In this document: positions 1 through 8,998 of the stretch, in pieces
How the letters are laid out: every line of letters starts with the position of its first letter
Position numbering within the stretch: the first letter of the stretch is position 1
Assembly: GCF_030815125.1 (NCBI RefSeq)
Contig: NZ_JAUSWH010000002.1
Span: 62,001 to 126,000 of the forward strand
Direction: 5' to 3'
Source: Allorhizobium paknamense
GTDB lineage: Bacteria > Pseudomonadota > Alphaproteobacteria > Rhizobiales > Rhizobiaceae
DNA: 64,000 nt
Made by a program: the position numbers and the translations under genes
Notes under the pieces: model-generated
The model's database searches: none
What the model was told of the DNA's origin: nothing
Seen by the model: the letters and a program-made list of their open reading frames with translations, nothing else

Positions 1-2
1 AT

Positions 3-446
3 GAGGCGCTCTCCGCGCTCGGCGCTCTGGAAAAGGAAGGCTACGGCGCCTATCCCGTGCTGGCGCGGCTGAGAGCGGCAAGCCTGATTGCGGAAAAGGG
101 TGACGCCAAGGGCGCCATCGATGCCTTCACGGCCATTGGCAAGGACATGAGCGTGCCGCAGGTCATTCGCGATGTCGCGCATATCCGCGCTGGCTGGCTG
201 CTGGTGGACAATGGCACCTATGAGCAGGTGGCGGCTCAGGTGGAAAGCCTGAGTGCGCCTGCCTATGCACTGCGCCAATCGGCCCGCGAGGCGCTGGGCC
301 TTGCCGCCTACAAGGCCGGGCAGATGGAGCGGGCGCGGGAATGGTTCCAGCAGATCACCGAGGATGCCGATGCGCCGCGCAATGTGGCCAATCGCGCCCA
401 GATCATGCTGGACAATATCAACGCCACCACCAAGCCGAATTCCTGA
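3..446 (+). CDS. TPR/YfgM-like protein, 3' part only
   Basis: The frame is open from the first bases of the window, so this is the C-terminal ~147 residues of a gene that begins upstream. What is visible is an alanine-rich, all-helical repeat protein with TPR-like helix pairs and no catalytic motif. In rhizobia a membrane-anchored YfgM/TPR-type protein commonly lies directly upstream of der, the arrangement here (stop 90 bases before the der start). YfgM proteins link the Sec translocon to periplasmic chaperones; that role is inferred from family and position only, because the N-terminal membrane anchor that would support it lies outside the window. Confidence 0.7.
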   Translation, partial: EALSALGALEKEGYGAYPVLARLRAASLIAEKGDAKGAIDAFTAIGKDMSVPQVIRDVAHIRAGWLLVDNGTYEQVAAQVESLSAPAYALRQSAREALGLAAYKAGQMERAREWFQQITEDADAPRNVANRAQIMLDNINATTKPNS

Positions 447-536
447 GCCTCTCGCCGGGAATTTCAGATGCAATATTTTTAGGGCGCAAGGCCGCATGCG
501 GCGTTGCGCCTCTGCTGTTATAAACGGAACGACACC

Positions 537-1955
537 ATGACCTTCACCGTCGCCATCGTTGGCCGCCCCAATGTCGGCAAGTCCACGCTGTTCAACCGTC
601 TGGTTGGCAAGAAGCTGGCGCTTGTGGACGACACGCCCGGCGTGACGCGCGACCGCCGCCCCGGTGATGCCAAGCTGGTGGATCTGCGCTTCCGCATCAT
701 CGACACCGCCGGTCTGGAAGTGGCCGCGCCCGATACGCTGGAAGGCCGCATGCGCGCCCAGACGGAGCTTGCCATCGAGGAGGCCGATCTCTCGCTCTTC
801 GTGGTCGATGCCAAGATGGGCCTGACGCCGGTGGATCAGATGCTGGCCGAAATGCTGCGCAAGAAGGGCAAGCCCGTGGTGCTGGTGGCCAACAAGGCCG
901 AAGCCCGTGGCTCCGACGGCGGCTTTTACGATGCCTTTACGCTCGGCCTTGGCGAACCATGCCCGATTTCCGCCGAGCATGGCCAGGGCATGATCGACCT
1001 GCGCGATGCCATCGTCGCGGCCATTGGCGAGGAAAAGGCGTTTCCCGAGCCGGAGGACGAGGCGGAAACCGATGTGGTTCTGGCCCCCACCGATGGCGAG
1101 GATGAGGAAGAAGAGCTTCCCTATGACGACAGCAAACCGCTGCGGGTGGCCATCGTTGGCCGCCCCAATGCGGGGAAATCCACGCTGATCAACCGCTTTC
1201 TCGGAGAAGACCGCCTGCTGACCGGGCCTGAGGCGGGCATTACCCGCGATTCCATCTCGGTGGAATGGGACTGGCGCGGCCGCACCATCAAGATGTTCGA
1301 TACGGCGGGCATGCGCCGCAAGGCCAAGGTGGTGGAGAAGCTGGAAAAGCTCTCCGTGGCCGATACGCTGCGGGCCATCCGCTTTGCCGAAACGGTGGTG
1401 ATCGTCTTCGACGCCACCATTCCCTTCGAAAAGCAGGATTTGCAGATCGTCGATCTGGTGCTGCGCGAAGGCCGTGCGGCGGTGCTGGCCTTCAACAAGT
1501 GGGATCTGGTGGAAGAACCGCAGCAGGTTCTGGCCGATCTGCGCGAAAAAAACGAGCGGCTTCTGCCGCAGGCGCGGGGCATTCGCGCCGTGCCGATCTC
1601 CGGCCAGACCGGCTACGGTCTAGAGAAGCTGATGCAGAACATCATCGACACTGACCGGGTGTGGAACAAGCGCATCTCCACCGCCCGGCTCAATCGCTGG
1701 CTGGAAGGGGTGCAGGTGCAGCATCCGCCACCGGCGGTGTCCGGTCGCCGCCTGAAGCTGAAATATATGACGCAGGTCAAGGCCCGCCCGCCTGCCTTCA
1801 TGATTTCCTGCACCCGGCCGGATGCCGTACCGGAACATTACCTGCGCTACCTCACCAATGGTTTGCGCCTGGATTTCGACATGCCGGGCGTGCCGATCCG
1901 CATTCATCTCAGGGCAACGGAAAACCCGTTCGAACACAAGAAAAAGAAGCGGTAA
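537..1955 (+). CDS. der: Ribosome-assembly GTPase Der (EngA)
   Basis: A 472-residue double GTPase that acts in 50S subunit maturation. Domain 1 has the P-loop GRPNVGKST (residues 9-17) and DTPG; domain 2 has GRPNAGKST (about 207-215), DTAG and NKWD. An acidic linker rich in Asp/Glu separates them, and a KH-like RNA-binding domain forms the C-terminus, which ends in a basic tail. Length and order match the family. I chose the ATG at 537 because the [12 protein letters not shown] start is typical; an ATG at 504 would add an unconserved 11-residue extension. The G4 motif of domain 1 reads NKAE rather than NKxD, a mild deviation in guanine recognition. A Rho-independent terminator follows immediately. 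Confidence 0.97.
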   Translation: MTFTVAIVGRPNVGKSTLFNRLVGKKLALVDDTPGVTRDRRPGDAKLVDLRFRIIDTAGLEVAAPDTLEGRMRAQTELAIEEADLSLFVVDAKMGLTPVDQMLAEMLRKKGKPVVLVANKAEARGSDGGFYDAFTLGLGEPCPISAEHGQGMIDLRDAIVAAIGEEKAFPEPEDEAETDVVLAPTDGEDEEEELPYDDSKPLRVAIVGRPNAGKSTLINRFLGEDRLLTGPEAGITRDSISVEWDWRGRTIKMFDTAGMRRKAKVVEKLEKLSVADTLRAIRFAETVVIVFDATIPFEKQDLQIVDLVLREGRAAVLAFNKWDLVEEPQQVLADLREKNERLLPQARGIRAVPISGQTGYGLEKLMQNIIDTDRVWNKRISTARLNRWLEGVQVQHPPPAVSGRRLKLKYMTQVKARPPAFMISCTRPDAVPEHYLRYLTNGLRLDFDMPGVPIRIHLRATENPFEHKKKKR

Positions 1956-1961
1956 TGATCG

Positions 1962-1990
1962 AGGCGGGATGGAAATCATCCCGCCTTCTT
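1962..1990 (+). terminator. Rho-independent terminator after der
   Basis: A perfect 9-bp inverted repeat (AGGCGGGAT / ATCCCGCCT, arms 1962-1970 and 1978-1986) with a 7-base loop and a short T-rich tail lies 6 bases after the der stop codon. Confidence 0.75.
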
Positions 1991-2043
1991 TCACGCCGGG
2001 ATTTCCCTTTTTCGTCTTACCCCTTGTTTTCACTCCGGTCGAA

Positions 2044-3291
2044 TTATGCAGTAGACTTTTCCTGAAAATGCTGCAGACCGCCGATCACCCATCCGGCAAG
2101 GGTCAAAAGGGCCGGATAAAGCAGCGAAGCCGACTGGAAGACCATCAGGCCCGCCACCACGGCAAGGGTTATCAGCGCCACCAGCCGATCCGCATGGCGC
2201 GGGGAGAGCCTGAGCAGCGCCAGCGCGGTGATGCCGTAGAGCAGCAGGAAGTTCTGTCCCGCCAGCGCCAGCATGGCGTTGATGTTCAACAGGCCGAACG
2301 CATCGAGCGTCAGCCCGATGAACAACACGAGGCTGGTGATGAGCACGGCGCTGAACGGCGTTCCCTGCGCATTGGTCTTCAGTCTCAGCGGCAGCAGCCC
2401 TTCGCGGCTGAGCGAAAATACCAGCCGGGAGACACCCCAGATCGCGCCCATGAGATTGGCGAGAATGATCAGCGCCGCGAGACAGGCCATCAGCAGGCGT
2501 CCCATTTCGCCAAAGGCAAGCGCCAGCAGCGAGGCGAAAGAGGCTTCATAGGAGCCGGTGATCGGCACGGCCTGAATGGTAAAGGCCATGGCGAAATAAA
2601 GCAGGCAGGCCGCCACAAAGGAAAGCGCCATGGCACGGGGAAAATCCCGCCGGGGATTTTTGAATTCCTCGGAAAGCCCTGCTGCCACTTCCCAGCCGGT
2701 AAAGGCGAAGAAGATCATCATGAAGGGATGAAAGAGGGTCTGCAGCGAAAGTTCGGCGGGGGAGGCGATCGTATCAGCCGCGCCGGACCAGTCGATGACC
2801 GAAAAGCCGAGCCCCACCAGCCCCAGCAGGCAAAACAGGATGATGGAGGCGATGGCCGAGGAGATGCGTCCGGCCATTTCGGTGGAGGTGAGATGTGAGA
2901 GCGCCGCCAGAGCCACCAGCAGAATGGCGTAAAGCGCGGGCCGCCCGCCGATGGCTTCGGCGATGTAATGGCCGCCGGTGAGTGCAATGCCCGGCAGGCC
3001 GAAGACGACCGCGCCGAGAAAGATCAGCGAGGCGATGGCATAGGCACGCGGCCCGAAGGCGGTCCGCGCAAAATGGGCAATGCCCCCGGCATCGGGAAAG
3101 CGCTGGCCCATCAGCAAAAACACCAGAAGCAGCGGCAGAGCGGCCAGCGCCGCCACGCCCCAGGCCCAGAGCGCCTGATTGCCCGCCTCCTTCACCACCA
3201 GCCCCGGCAGCGCCAGCAGGCCCGCCCCGACGACGATATTGAGCATCACCGCCGCGCCACGCAGCGTTGTGAGCGATTTTGACAGCGCCAT
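2044..3291 (-). CDS. APC-family amino acid transporter (YjeH-like)
   Basis: A 415-residue integral membrane protein of the amino acid-polyamine-organocation superfamily. The N-terminus carries the substrate-binding glycine motif of helix 1 (VGAGLLALPG) and about 12 hydrophobic segments follow. The short hydrophilic termini and the overall pattern resemble the YjeH group (neutral amino acid efflux) more than classical uptake permeases. Substrate cannot be read from sequence. The gene is alone; the upstream minus-strand glycosyltransferase is separated from it by a RIME cluster and a hairpin, so it is probably transcribed on its own. Confidence 0.8.
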   Translation of the reverse strand: MALSKSLTTLRGAAVMLNIVVGAGLLALPGLVVKEAGNQALWAWGVAALAALPLLLVFLLMGQRFPDAGGIAHFARTAFGPRAYAIASLIFLGAVVFGLPGIALTGGHYIAEAIGGRPALYAILLVALAALSHLTSTEMAGRISSAIASIILFCLLGLVGLGFSVIDWSGAADTIASPAELSLQTLFHPFMMIFFAFTGWEVAAGLSEEFKNPRRDFPRAMALSFVAACLLYFAMAFTIQAVPITGSYEASFASLLALAFGEMGRLLMACLAALIILANLMGAIWGVSRLVFSLSREGLLPLRLKTNAQGTPFSAVLITSLVLFIGLTLDAFGLLNINAMLALAGQNFLLLYGITALALLRLSPRHADRLVALITLAVVAGLMVFQSASLLYPALLTLAGWVIGGLQHFQEKSTA

Positions 3292-3350
3292 GGATTAATG
3301 TCCGGAAAATAGAGAGTCTTCAACAGAGAGAAAAGCTTCTCTCTTATCGT

Positions 3351-3405
3351 GTTTGCGTGTTTCCGGACGGAAAACCGGGATCCACTTTTCCTGGAAACAC
3401 TTTAA
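3351..3405 (-). repeat. RIME-like palindromic element, copy 1
   Basis: Matches in reverse the rhizobial intergenic mosaic pattern (a GGAAA-type arm, AAAGTGG, CCGGTTTTCCG core, second arm). The outer arms read GTGTTTCC (3357-3364) and GGAAACAC (3393-3400), where other copies in the window have GCATTTCC / GGAAATGC. Both arms have changed together, so pairing is kept. It lies just upstream of the APC transporter gene. Confidence 0.8.
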
Positions 3406-3499
3406 GAAGCGATACCAGAACAACCGAAACGTGCCAGAGAAGAAATGGCCCTATCAAAACTATTGTTTTTGAAATCTCGGATTTTGATGGGAGGATAGA

Positions 3500-3607
3500 G
3501 CATCGGACCGAAAAGTGGGAGCCGGTTTTCGGTAAAATCCGATGCGAAAACAGAAAGTAAAGCATCGGTCCGAAAAGTGGGAGCCGGTTTTCGGTAAAAT
3601 CCTTTGC
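3500..3607 (+). repeat. Two tandem RIME-like elements
   Basis: Two nearly identical ~46-bp palindromic units (3500-3545 and 3562-3607) share the core CCGAAAAGTGGGAGCCGGTT and are spaced 62 bp apart start to start. In the first the outer arms pair (GCATCGGA / TCCGATGC); in the second the right arm has drifted to CCTTTGC. The 372-bp gap 3292-3663 holds only these units, the reverse RIME at 3351 and the hairpin at 3620. Confidence 0.85.
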
Positions 3608-3619
3608 GAAACAAAAGCT

Positions 3620-3661
3620 TGGAGCATGTCCGGTAAATCTGTGTTCACCGGACATGCTCCA
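3620..3661 (-). terminator. 15-bp perfect hairpin after the GT4 gene
   Basis: Arms 3620-3634 and 3647-3661 are perfectly complementary (TGGAGCATGTCCGGT and its complement) around a 12-base loop. The hairpin ends 2 bases from the glycosyltransferase stop codon, so it may end or stabilise that transcript. It also forms the last part of the RIME cluster. No clear T-run follows on the minus strand. Confidence 0.55.
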
Positions 3662-3663
3662 GT

Positions 3664-4725
3664 TCAGGCAGGCTTTCTTTGCAGACGCCGCAGGCGCAGC
3701 AGGCGTCGCCGTCCTTGCGTCTTGGCCTCGATGACATTGTCGAGAAACTGACGACTGGCCGCCGCCCAGGAAAAGCCTTCCGCCACCTGCCGGGCTTGCT
3801 GGCGCGAAGCGGAAAGCGCTTCAAGGCAGGCGATGCGCAAATTCTCGTTCAGCGCGCCCGCCTCGGGCCGGTCCTTCAGAATATCCTTCGGCCCTGTGAC
3901 CGGATAGGCCGCCACCGGCACGCCGGAAGCCAGCGCCTCCAGAATGGTGTTGCCGAAGGTATCGGTGCGGGAGGGGAAGACGAAGACATCGGCCTCGGCA
4001 TAGGCCTGCGCCAGTTCGGCTCCGAATTTCACTCCGGTAAACAGCACGTCCGGATAGCGTGCCTGAAGGTCGGCGCGGGCAGGGCCATCGCCCACCACCA
4101 CCTTGGAGCCCGGCAGATCGAGATCGAGAAAGGCGGGCAGGTTCTTTTCCACCGCCACGCGGCCCACGGTCATGAAGATCGGGCGCGGCAGACCGAAGGG
4201 CGTTTCGCTCAGCGGGCGCGGGTGGAACAGTTCTGTGTCGATGCCCCGGCTCCAGAGGCGAAGATTGCGAAGCCCCCGGCCTTCCAGCTCCGCCTTCAGG
4301 CTCTCGGTTGCCACCATGCAGGCCCCGCCGGCGCGGTGAAACCAGCGCACATAGGCATAAAGCCAGGAGAGGGGAATGGGTGCGCGCGCCGCCACATATT
4401 CGGGAAAGCGGGTGTGATAGCTGGTGGAAAAGGCCATGCCGTTCCTCACGCACCAGCGGCGGGCCAGAAGCCCCAGCGGGCCTTCGGTGGCAATGTGGAT
4501 GAGTTCCGGGTTGCTGGCGGCGAGCGCCTTGCCGATGGCCCGGGGCGTTGTCAGCGACAGGCGGATTTCCGGATAGGTCGGCATGGGAATGCTGCGAAAG
4601 GCCTCCGGCGTGATCATGGTGATCTCCACGCCCATGCGTTCAAGTTCCGCATTGGTGTTTTCAATGGAGCGCACCACGCCATTGACCTGCGGATGCCATG
4701 CATCGGTAATGATGGTCAGTCTCAT
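3664..4725 (-). CDS. GT4-family glycosyltransferase
   Basis: A 353-residue GT-B fold enzyme. The N-terminal acceptor domain starts MRLTIITDAWHPQVNGVV, typical of GT4 enzymes of the PimB/mannosyltransferase group. The C-terminal donor domain contains VGRVAVEKN, the VGDGP strand, and the EX7E-type region FPSRTDTFGNTILEALASG (about residues 252-270) that binds the sugar nucleotide. It has no signal peptide and is probably cytoplasmic or membrane-associated. Such enzymes in agrobacteria include diacylglycerol glucuronosyltransferases that make glycolipids under phosphate limitation; this could be one, but no Pho box was seen upstream, so the acceptor is left open. Confidence 0.8.
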   Translation of the reverse strand: MRLTIITDAWHPQVNGVVRSIENTNAELERMGVEITMITPEAFRSIPMPTYPEIRLSLTTPRAIGKALAASNPELIHIATEGPLGLLARRWCVRNGMAFSTSYHTRFPEYVAARAPIPLSWLYAYVRWFHRAGGACMVATESLKAELEGRGLRNLRLWSRGIDTELFHPRPLSETPFGLPRPIFMTVGRVAVEKNLPAFLDLDLPGSKVVVGDGPARADLQARYPDVLFTGVKFGAELAQAYAEADVFVFPSRTDTFGNTILEALASGVPVAAYPVTGPKDILKDRPEAGALNENLRIACLEALSASRQQARQVAEGFSWAAASRQFLDNVIEAKTQGRRRLLRLRRLQRKPA

Positions 4726-4770
4726 GGCGTAACCCCGATGTTGGAAGGCTAATCCCGACGCTTGCCCACA

Positions 4771-4872
4771 GCATGTCGCGTTTAATTGCCCTCAATTAAA
4801 CGATAACGCACATGCGACAAACTAAGAGGTAAAGCATATCGCGGTGAATCTCATTCACTGCGGCATGCTTTA
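4771..4872. repeat. Two adjacent palindromes upstream of the alpha-glucosidase gene
   Basis: Palindrome 1 (4771-4820) has a 9-bp core stem GTTTAATTG / CAATTAAAC (4780-4788, 4793-4801) flanked by TGTCGC / GCGACA. Palindrome 2 (4830-4872) pairs TAAAGCAT with ATGCTTTA and GTGAAT with ATTCAC. They sit in the divergent 306-bp region between the glycosyltransferase and the alpha-glucosidase. They look like dispersed palindromic repeats, though an operator role is possible. The rest of the gap shows nothing further. Confidence 0.6.
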
Positions 4873-5031
4873 GGGGGCTTATGCGACAGGAACGTAACAG
4901 GGCGATGAACGTTGACGCTGTATTTGCCGGAGAAAAGCGCTGTTCAAGCGCCCCGCGATGAGCTCAATTGCATCCGCAGAATCTAACCGCCTAATCCTTT
5001 TCTCGAATAGCCATAAAGGTCAGGATCAAAC

Positions 5032-6699
5032 ATGGAAAAGACGAAGATCGTTCCACAGCGCCCTTCTTCTGGCAAAACCGATTGGTGGCGGGGGGCCGCG
5101 ATCTACCAGATCTATCCGCGTTCCTTTCAGGATGTCGATGGCGATGGCATCGGCGATCTGAAGGGCATTACCAAACATCTGCCCTATGTAGCATCGCTTG
5201 GCGTGGATGCCATCTGGCTCTCGCCCTTCTTCACCTCGCCGCAGGCCGATATGGGCTATGACGTTGCCGATTACTGCGATGTCGACCCGATGTTCGGCAC
5301 GCTGGCCGATTTCGATGCGCTGGTGGCGGAGGCGCACCGGCTGGGGCTGAAGGTGATTATCGATCAGGTTCTGTCCCACTCCTCCGACCAGCATCCCTGG
5401 TTTATCGAAAGCCGCACCAGCCGCACCAATCCCAAGGCGGACTGGTATGTCTGGGCCGATCCCAAGCCGGATGGCACCGCGCCCAACAACTGGCTTTCGG
5501 TCTTCGGCGGTCCGGCCTGGGAATGGGATGGCGTGCGCAAGCAATATTACATGCACAATTTCCTGGCCTCGCAGCCGGATCTCAATTTCCACAATCCGCA
5601 TGTGCAGGAAGCGCTGCTTAAGGCCGTGCGGTTCTGGCTGGAGCGTGGGGTGGACGGTTTCCGGCTCGATACCGTCAACTACTATTTCCACGACAAGGAA
5701 TTGCGCAACAATCCGCCGCACCGGCTGCATGATGGCGATGGTGCGGGCCTCGATGCGCCGGATGTAAACCCTTACGGCATGCAGGAACATCTGCACGACA
5801 AGACCCAGCCGGAAAATATCGGCTTTCTGCAAAAGCTGCGCGCTCTGCTCGATCAATATGAAGGCCGCACCACCGTTGGCGAGGTGGGAGACGGCGCGCG
5901 CTCCCTCAAGACGGTTGCCGCCTATACCACCGGCGGCGATAAGCTGCACATGTGCTATACCTTCGACCTGCTGGGGCCGGAATTTACCCCCCGCCATATT
6001 CGCGATTGCGTGACGGCCTTTGCCAGGAGCGTCAAGGATGGCTGGATCTGCTGGGCCTTTTCCAACCATGACGTCAACCGTCATGTCAGCCGCTTTGCGC
6101 AAGGGAAGGAGCATCATGCACCGGTGGCAAAGCTCGCCATCAGCATTCTGGCCAGCCTGCGTGGGTCCATCTGCCTTTATCAGGGCGAGGAACTGGGCTT
6201 GCCGGAGGCGGATCTCGCCTTTGAAGACCTGCGCGATCCCTATGGCATCCGCTTCTGGCCCTCCTTCAAGGGCCGTGATGGTTGCCGCACGCCCATGCCC
6301 TGGGAGAAGGGCAAGAAGCATGGCGGCTTTTCCACCACCAGGCCCTGGCTGCCGGTGCCGGAAGAGCATTTGCCGCTGGCCGTCGATGCGCAGGAAAAGG
6401 ACAAGGCCTCGGTGCTGGCCCATTACCGCGCAACGCTTGCCTTCCGCAGGGAGCATCCCGCCCTGATCGACGGGGCCATGCATTTCCTGGAGGTTCAGGA
6501 GGATGTGCTGGCCTTCCTGCGCGAGGAAAACGGCGAAAAGCTCGTCTTCCTCTTCAACATGCGCCACGGCCCGCAGGAGGTGGCATTGCCGGAGCACCTG
6601 ACGGTGAAGCAGGTTTTGCCCATGCCGGGCATGCGCGGCCAGTTGGAGGGTGACAGGGTCAGGCTTGAGTCGCTGGATGGATTTTGCGGACGGGTGTAA
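5032..6699 (+). CDS. aglA: GH13 alpha-glucosidase
   Basis: A 555-residue cytoplasmic (alpha/beta)8-barrel glucosidase of the oligo-1,6-glucosidase/AglA group, hydrolysing alpha-linked disaccharides such as sucrose, maltose or trehalulose. The four GH13 regions are present: the DQVLSH strand, GFRLD with nucleophile Asp213, VGEVGDG with acid/base Glu284, and SNHD with Asp347. The N-terminus WWRGAAIYQIYPRSF is diagnostic. A good AGGA ribosome site lies 7 bases before the ATG. In rhizobia aglA is often in the aglEFGAK transport operon; here it stands alone without ABC genes, so uptake must be encoded elsewhere. Exact substrate is inferred from family. Confidence 0.9.
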   Translation: MEKTKIVPQRPSSGKTDWWRGAAIYQIYPRSFQDVDGDGIGDLKGITKHLPYVASLGVDAIWLSPFFTSPQADMGYDVADYCDVDPMFGTLADFDALVAEAHRLGLKVIIDQVLSHSSDQHPWFIESRTSRTNPKADWYVWADPKPDGTAPNNWLSVFGGPAWEWDGVRKQYYMHNFLASQPDLNFHNPHVQEALLKAVRFWLERGVDGFRLDTVNYYFHDKELRNNPPHRLHDGDGAGLDAPDVNPYGMQEHLHDKTQPENIGFLQKLRALLDQYEGRTTVGEVGDGARSLKTVAAYTTGGDKLHMCYTFDLLGPEFTPRHIRDCVTAFARSVKDGWICWAFSNHDVNRHVSRFAQGKEHHAPVAKLAISILASLRGSICLYQGEELGLPEADLAFEDLRDPYGIRFWPSFKGRDGCRTPMPWEKGKKHGGFSTTRPWLPVPEEHLPLAVDAQEKDKASVLAHYRATLAFRREHPALIDGAMHFLEVQEDVLAFLREENGEKLVFLFNMRHGPQEVALPEHLTVKQVLPMPGMRGQLEGDRVRLESLDGFCGRV

Positions 6700-6862
6700 G
6701 CCCGCCGCCCTGCGACCCTTGATATAGGGGGGTGTGGACAACAGCTCACATCGGCGTGAACGCCATGGCGCTTCTCCGTGTCATCGGCCTGCTTGCCACG
6801 ATCCGGTCCCATTTTTGCCATGTCCACGGGCACATGTCGGCACGTATTCGTGAAGGAGACAT

Positions 6863-8701
6863 GTGTCTATGGTGGTTTTTGAATCGTTGCGGTCTGGGGG
6901 GACCGTTGCCGGCAGTTTCGGCACCATTCCCTACAGCCATACGGTTCACCGCTTTTCCCTCGGCAATCACTGGCGTCTGATGGCGGTGCTGGCGGCGCTC
7001 AGCGTTGCGCCCGCCTGTCTGCTGATCAAGGGCATGGATGGCAAGCCCGTCAGCGTCCCGGCACGTCCGGCAACGGTCGTTCTGGCCAAGCGGGGCCGGC
7101 AGATGGCCCGCAAGCAGCCGCGATTGCGGGTGCCGGTGGCCCTGCAGAAAACCGCAAAGCTGGAGATGATCGAAGACCGGATGGATGGCTCGGTCACCAG
7201 CAATACCTATTTCTCGGCCTCGATCGATCTGTCGGACGATGCCGCTCCCAAGGTTGGGGACAAGGCCTCGGACAAGGCTGGGAACATGATTTCTGGGATG
7301 ACCTCTGAGATGCCGGGGCTGGCTGCCGGCTACGGCAATGCCGCGCCGATCCGGCCCGATCCCTTCACGCTGATTCTGGGTAGCAAGGATCAGCCTCCGG
7401 CAAGACCCGGTCAGAAAAGCACGGGCGCGCGCGGCGTGCCGATCAATGTCAGTATTGCCGCCGAAAGCCCGGCGCCTGCGGTGAAGCGGCTGGTGGCGAT
7501 GCCGCGAAAACAGCAGAACCTCAACGATATCGAAGGCACGCTGTCGATTTCGGATGCGGACTGGGATGCGCTTGGCCATCAGCTCGGCACCGATCACCTT
7601 CAGGCGGGCGAGCGGCTGGAAATCATCTATACCGACGGCAATGGCGGCGAGGCCGGCTCGCATATCCTGCTGGCGCGCTACGTGGACAAGGCCGGGCAGG
7701 AGCGCCTGATCGCCCGCCAAAGCAACGGGCAATGCCAGGAAATCCGCAACCGCGCCCTGTATGACCGGCTGGTGGCGGAAGCTCTGGCCCGCCATGACGA
7801 TGAAGCGGTGATCGAGGATGACGCCGAGCCGGTCAAGGCCGCAGCTCTTGCCCGGGCCAAGGCGGATTATCCGCAGGTGATGGCGCGGATGAAGCAACAG
7901 GGCGTGCCGCAGGCGGTGGCCCTGCAGGTGGTCGATCTGCTGAAGATCAACGATCTTCATGTGTCGGACGACAATGGCAGCCTCTCCAGCCTGCATGTGG
8001 TGTTTCGCAAGACGGAATCCGGTGCCGTCGAACTGGTCTTCCTCAGCGTCGATGACCATGGGGAGGAAAAGCGCTTTTACCGCTACCGCGATCACGATGG
8101 ACATAAGGCCGAATTCCTGGACGAAAGCGGCCGCTCGGCCTCGAAACCGCTGCTCAGCAATCCGGTGCCGGGCGGCCGCAGCAATGACGGCTTCGGCTGG
8201 CGCATGCATCCCATCCTGCACCGCCCGGAATTCCACAATGGTGTCGATTACGATGCGCCCATGGGTGCGCCCATTCTGGCGGCGGGCGATGGCGTGGTGA
8301 TCAAGATTTCCTCGGAGCCCGGCTATGGTAAATATGTGCGGGTGAAGCATGATTTCAGCTACACCACCACTTACGCGCATATCTCCGGCACGGCCAAAGG
8401 TCTGAAAGTGGGAGACCGCGTCACCCAGGGGCAAGTGATCGCCTATATCGGCTCGACCGGCCTTTCGACCGGCCCGCATCTCTATTACGAATTGCGGATG
8501 GGCGACAAATATGCCGATCCCACCAAGACCAGGGTCGCCGCTGGCACGGTCTTGCAGGGCGATGCGCTCTCGGCCTTTCACAAGGATATGGAGCGGGTCA
8601 ACGATATCGCCCGATCCGTGGTGGACGAGGCGAAATCCGTTGCAACGGCGGTGGGCGACGGCATCGGCAATGTCGTGGTGCGACCCGCGAATGGGGGGTA
8701 G
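6863..8701 (+). CDS. M23-family peptidase-like envelope protein with altered HxH motif
   Basis: About 612 residues. An N-terminal hydrophobic segment (residues ~35-52, HWRLMAVLAALSVAPACLL) anchors or exports it. A long middle region follows, then a LytM/M23 domain in the last ~170 residues. Metal ligands His458 and Asp462 (HNGVD) and a YAH motif at His506 are visible. The normally strict HxH of GPHLHFE reads GPHLYYE, so one zinc ligand is Tyr. It may be a degenerate amidase activator or retain unusual activity on peptidoglycan. The start is GTG 6863, four bases after AAGGAG; ATG 6869 is the alternative. Confidence 0.8.
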   Translation: MSMVVFESLRSGGTVAGSFGTIPYSHTVHRFSLGNHWRLMAVLAALSVAPACLLIKGMDGKPVSVPARPATVVLAKRGRQMARKQPRLRVPVALQKTAKLEMIEDRMDGSVTSNTYFSASIDLSDDAAPKVGDKASDKAGNMISGMTSEMPGLAAGYGNAAPIRPDPFTLILGSKDQPPARPGQKSTGARGVPINVSIAAESPAPAVKRLVAMPRKQQNLNDIEGTLSISDADWDALGHQLGTDHLQAGERLEIIYTDGNGGEAGSHILLARYVDKAGQERLIARQSNGQCQEIRNRALYDRLVAEALARHDDEAVIEDDAEPVKAAALARAKADYPQVMARMKQQGVPQAVALQVVDLLKINDLHVSDDNGSLSSLHVVFRKTESGAVELVFLSVDDHGEEKRFYRYRDHDGHKAEFLDESGRSASKPLLSNPVPGGRSNDGFGWRMHPILHRPEFHNGVDYDAPMGAPILAAGDGVVIKISSEPGYGKYVRVKHDFSYTTTYAHISGTAKGLKVGDRVTQGQVIAYIGSTGLSTGPHLYYELRMGDKYADPTKTRVAAGTVLQGDALSAFHKDMERVNDIARSVVDEAKSVATAVGDGIGNVVVRPANGG

Positions 8702-8728
8702 GGCTGTTTCCTGCCCGATTTCGTTTCC

Positions 8729-8995
8729 TCAATAGTGATAACGGCACTGCGCTACGATCAGAACCTGATCGGCGTCATTACCCTTGACCGTGTAGACCAG
8801 CCGATGCTCCTGGCTGATCCGGCGCGACCAGAAGCCCTTCAACTGACCTTTCAGGGGTTCAGGCTTGCCGATGCCTGAGAATGGGTGGCGTTTGGCATCC
8901 TTGAGCAGCGCGTTGATCCGTAAGACAGTTTTCGGATCGGTCTCCTGCCAGAAGCAGTAATCTTCCCAGCCTTCGTCGGTAAAGGCGATCAGCAT
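8729..8995 (-). CDS. yoeB: Toxin YoeB (Txe/YoeB mRNA interferase)
   Basis: An 88-residue RelE-superfamily toxin that cleaves mRNA in the ribosomal A site. The catalytic residues of the family are all present: Glu46 (GKPEPLKG), Arg65 (QEHRLVY) and the C-terminal His87-Tyr88 (CRYHY). It begins 3 bases after the yefM stop codon, so it is co-transcribed and probably translationally coupled. Because the active site is complete, it is expected to be toxic without YefM. It is convergent with the M23 gene, 27 bp apart. Confidence 0.93.
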   Translation of the reverse strand: MLIAFTDEGWEDYCFWQETDPKTVLRINALLKDAKRHPFSGIGKPEPLKGQLKGFWSRRISQEHRLVYTVKGNDADQVLIVAQCRYHY

Positions 8996-8998
8996 GGA

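Noticed and set aside
4726-5031. Pho box upstream of the GT4 glycosyltransferase
   Set aside because: The gap contains palindromes but no CTGTCAT direct repeats.
5026-6741. 571-codon frame antisense to the alpha-glucosidase gene
   Set aside because: Same reason: a shadow of a clear GH13 gene, with no conserved domain.
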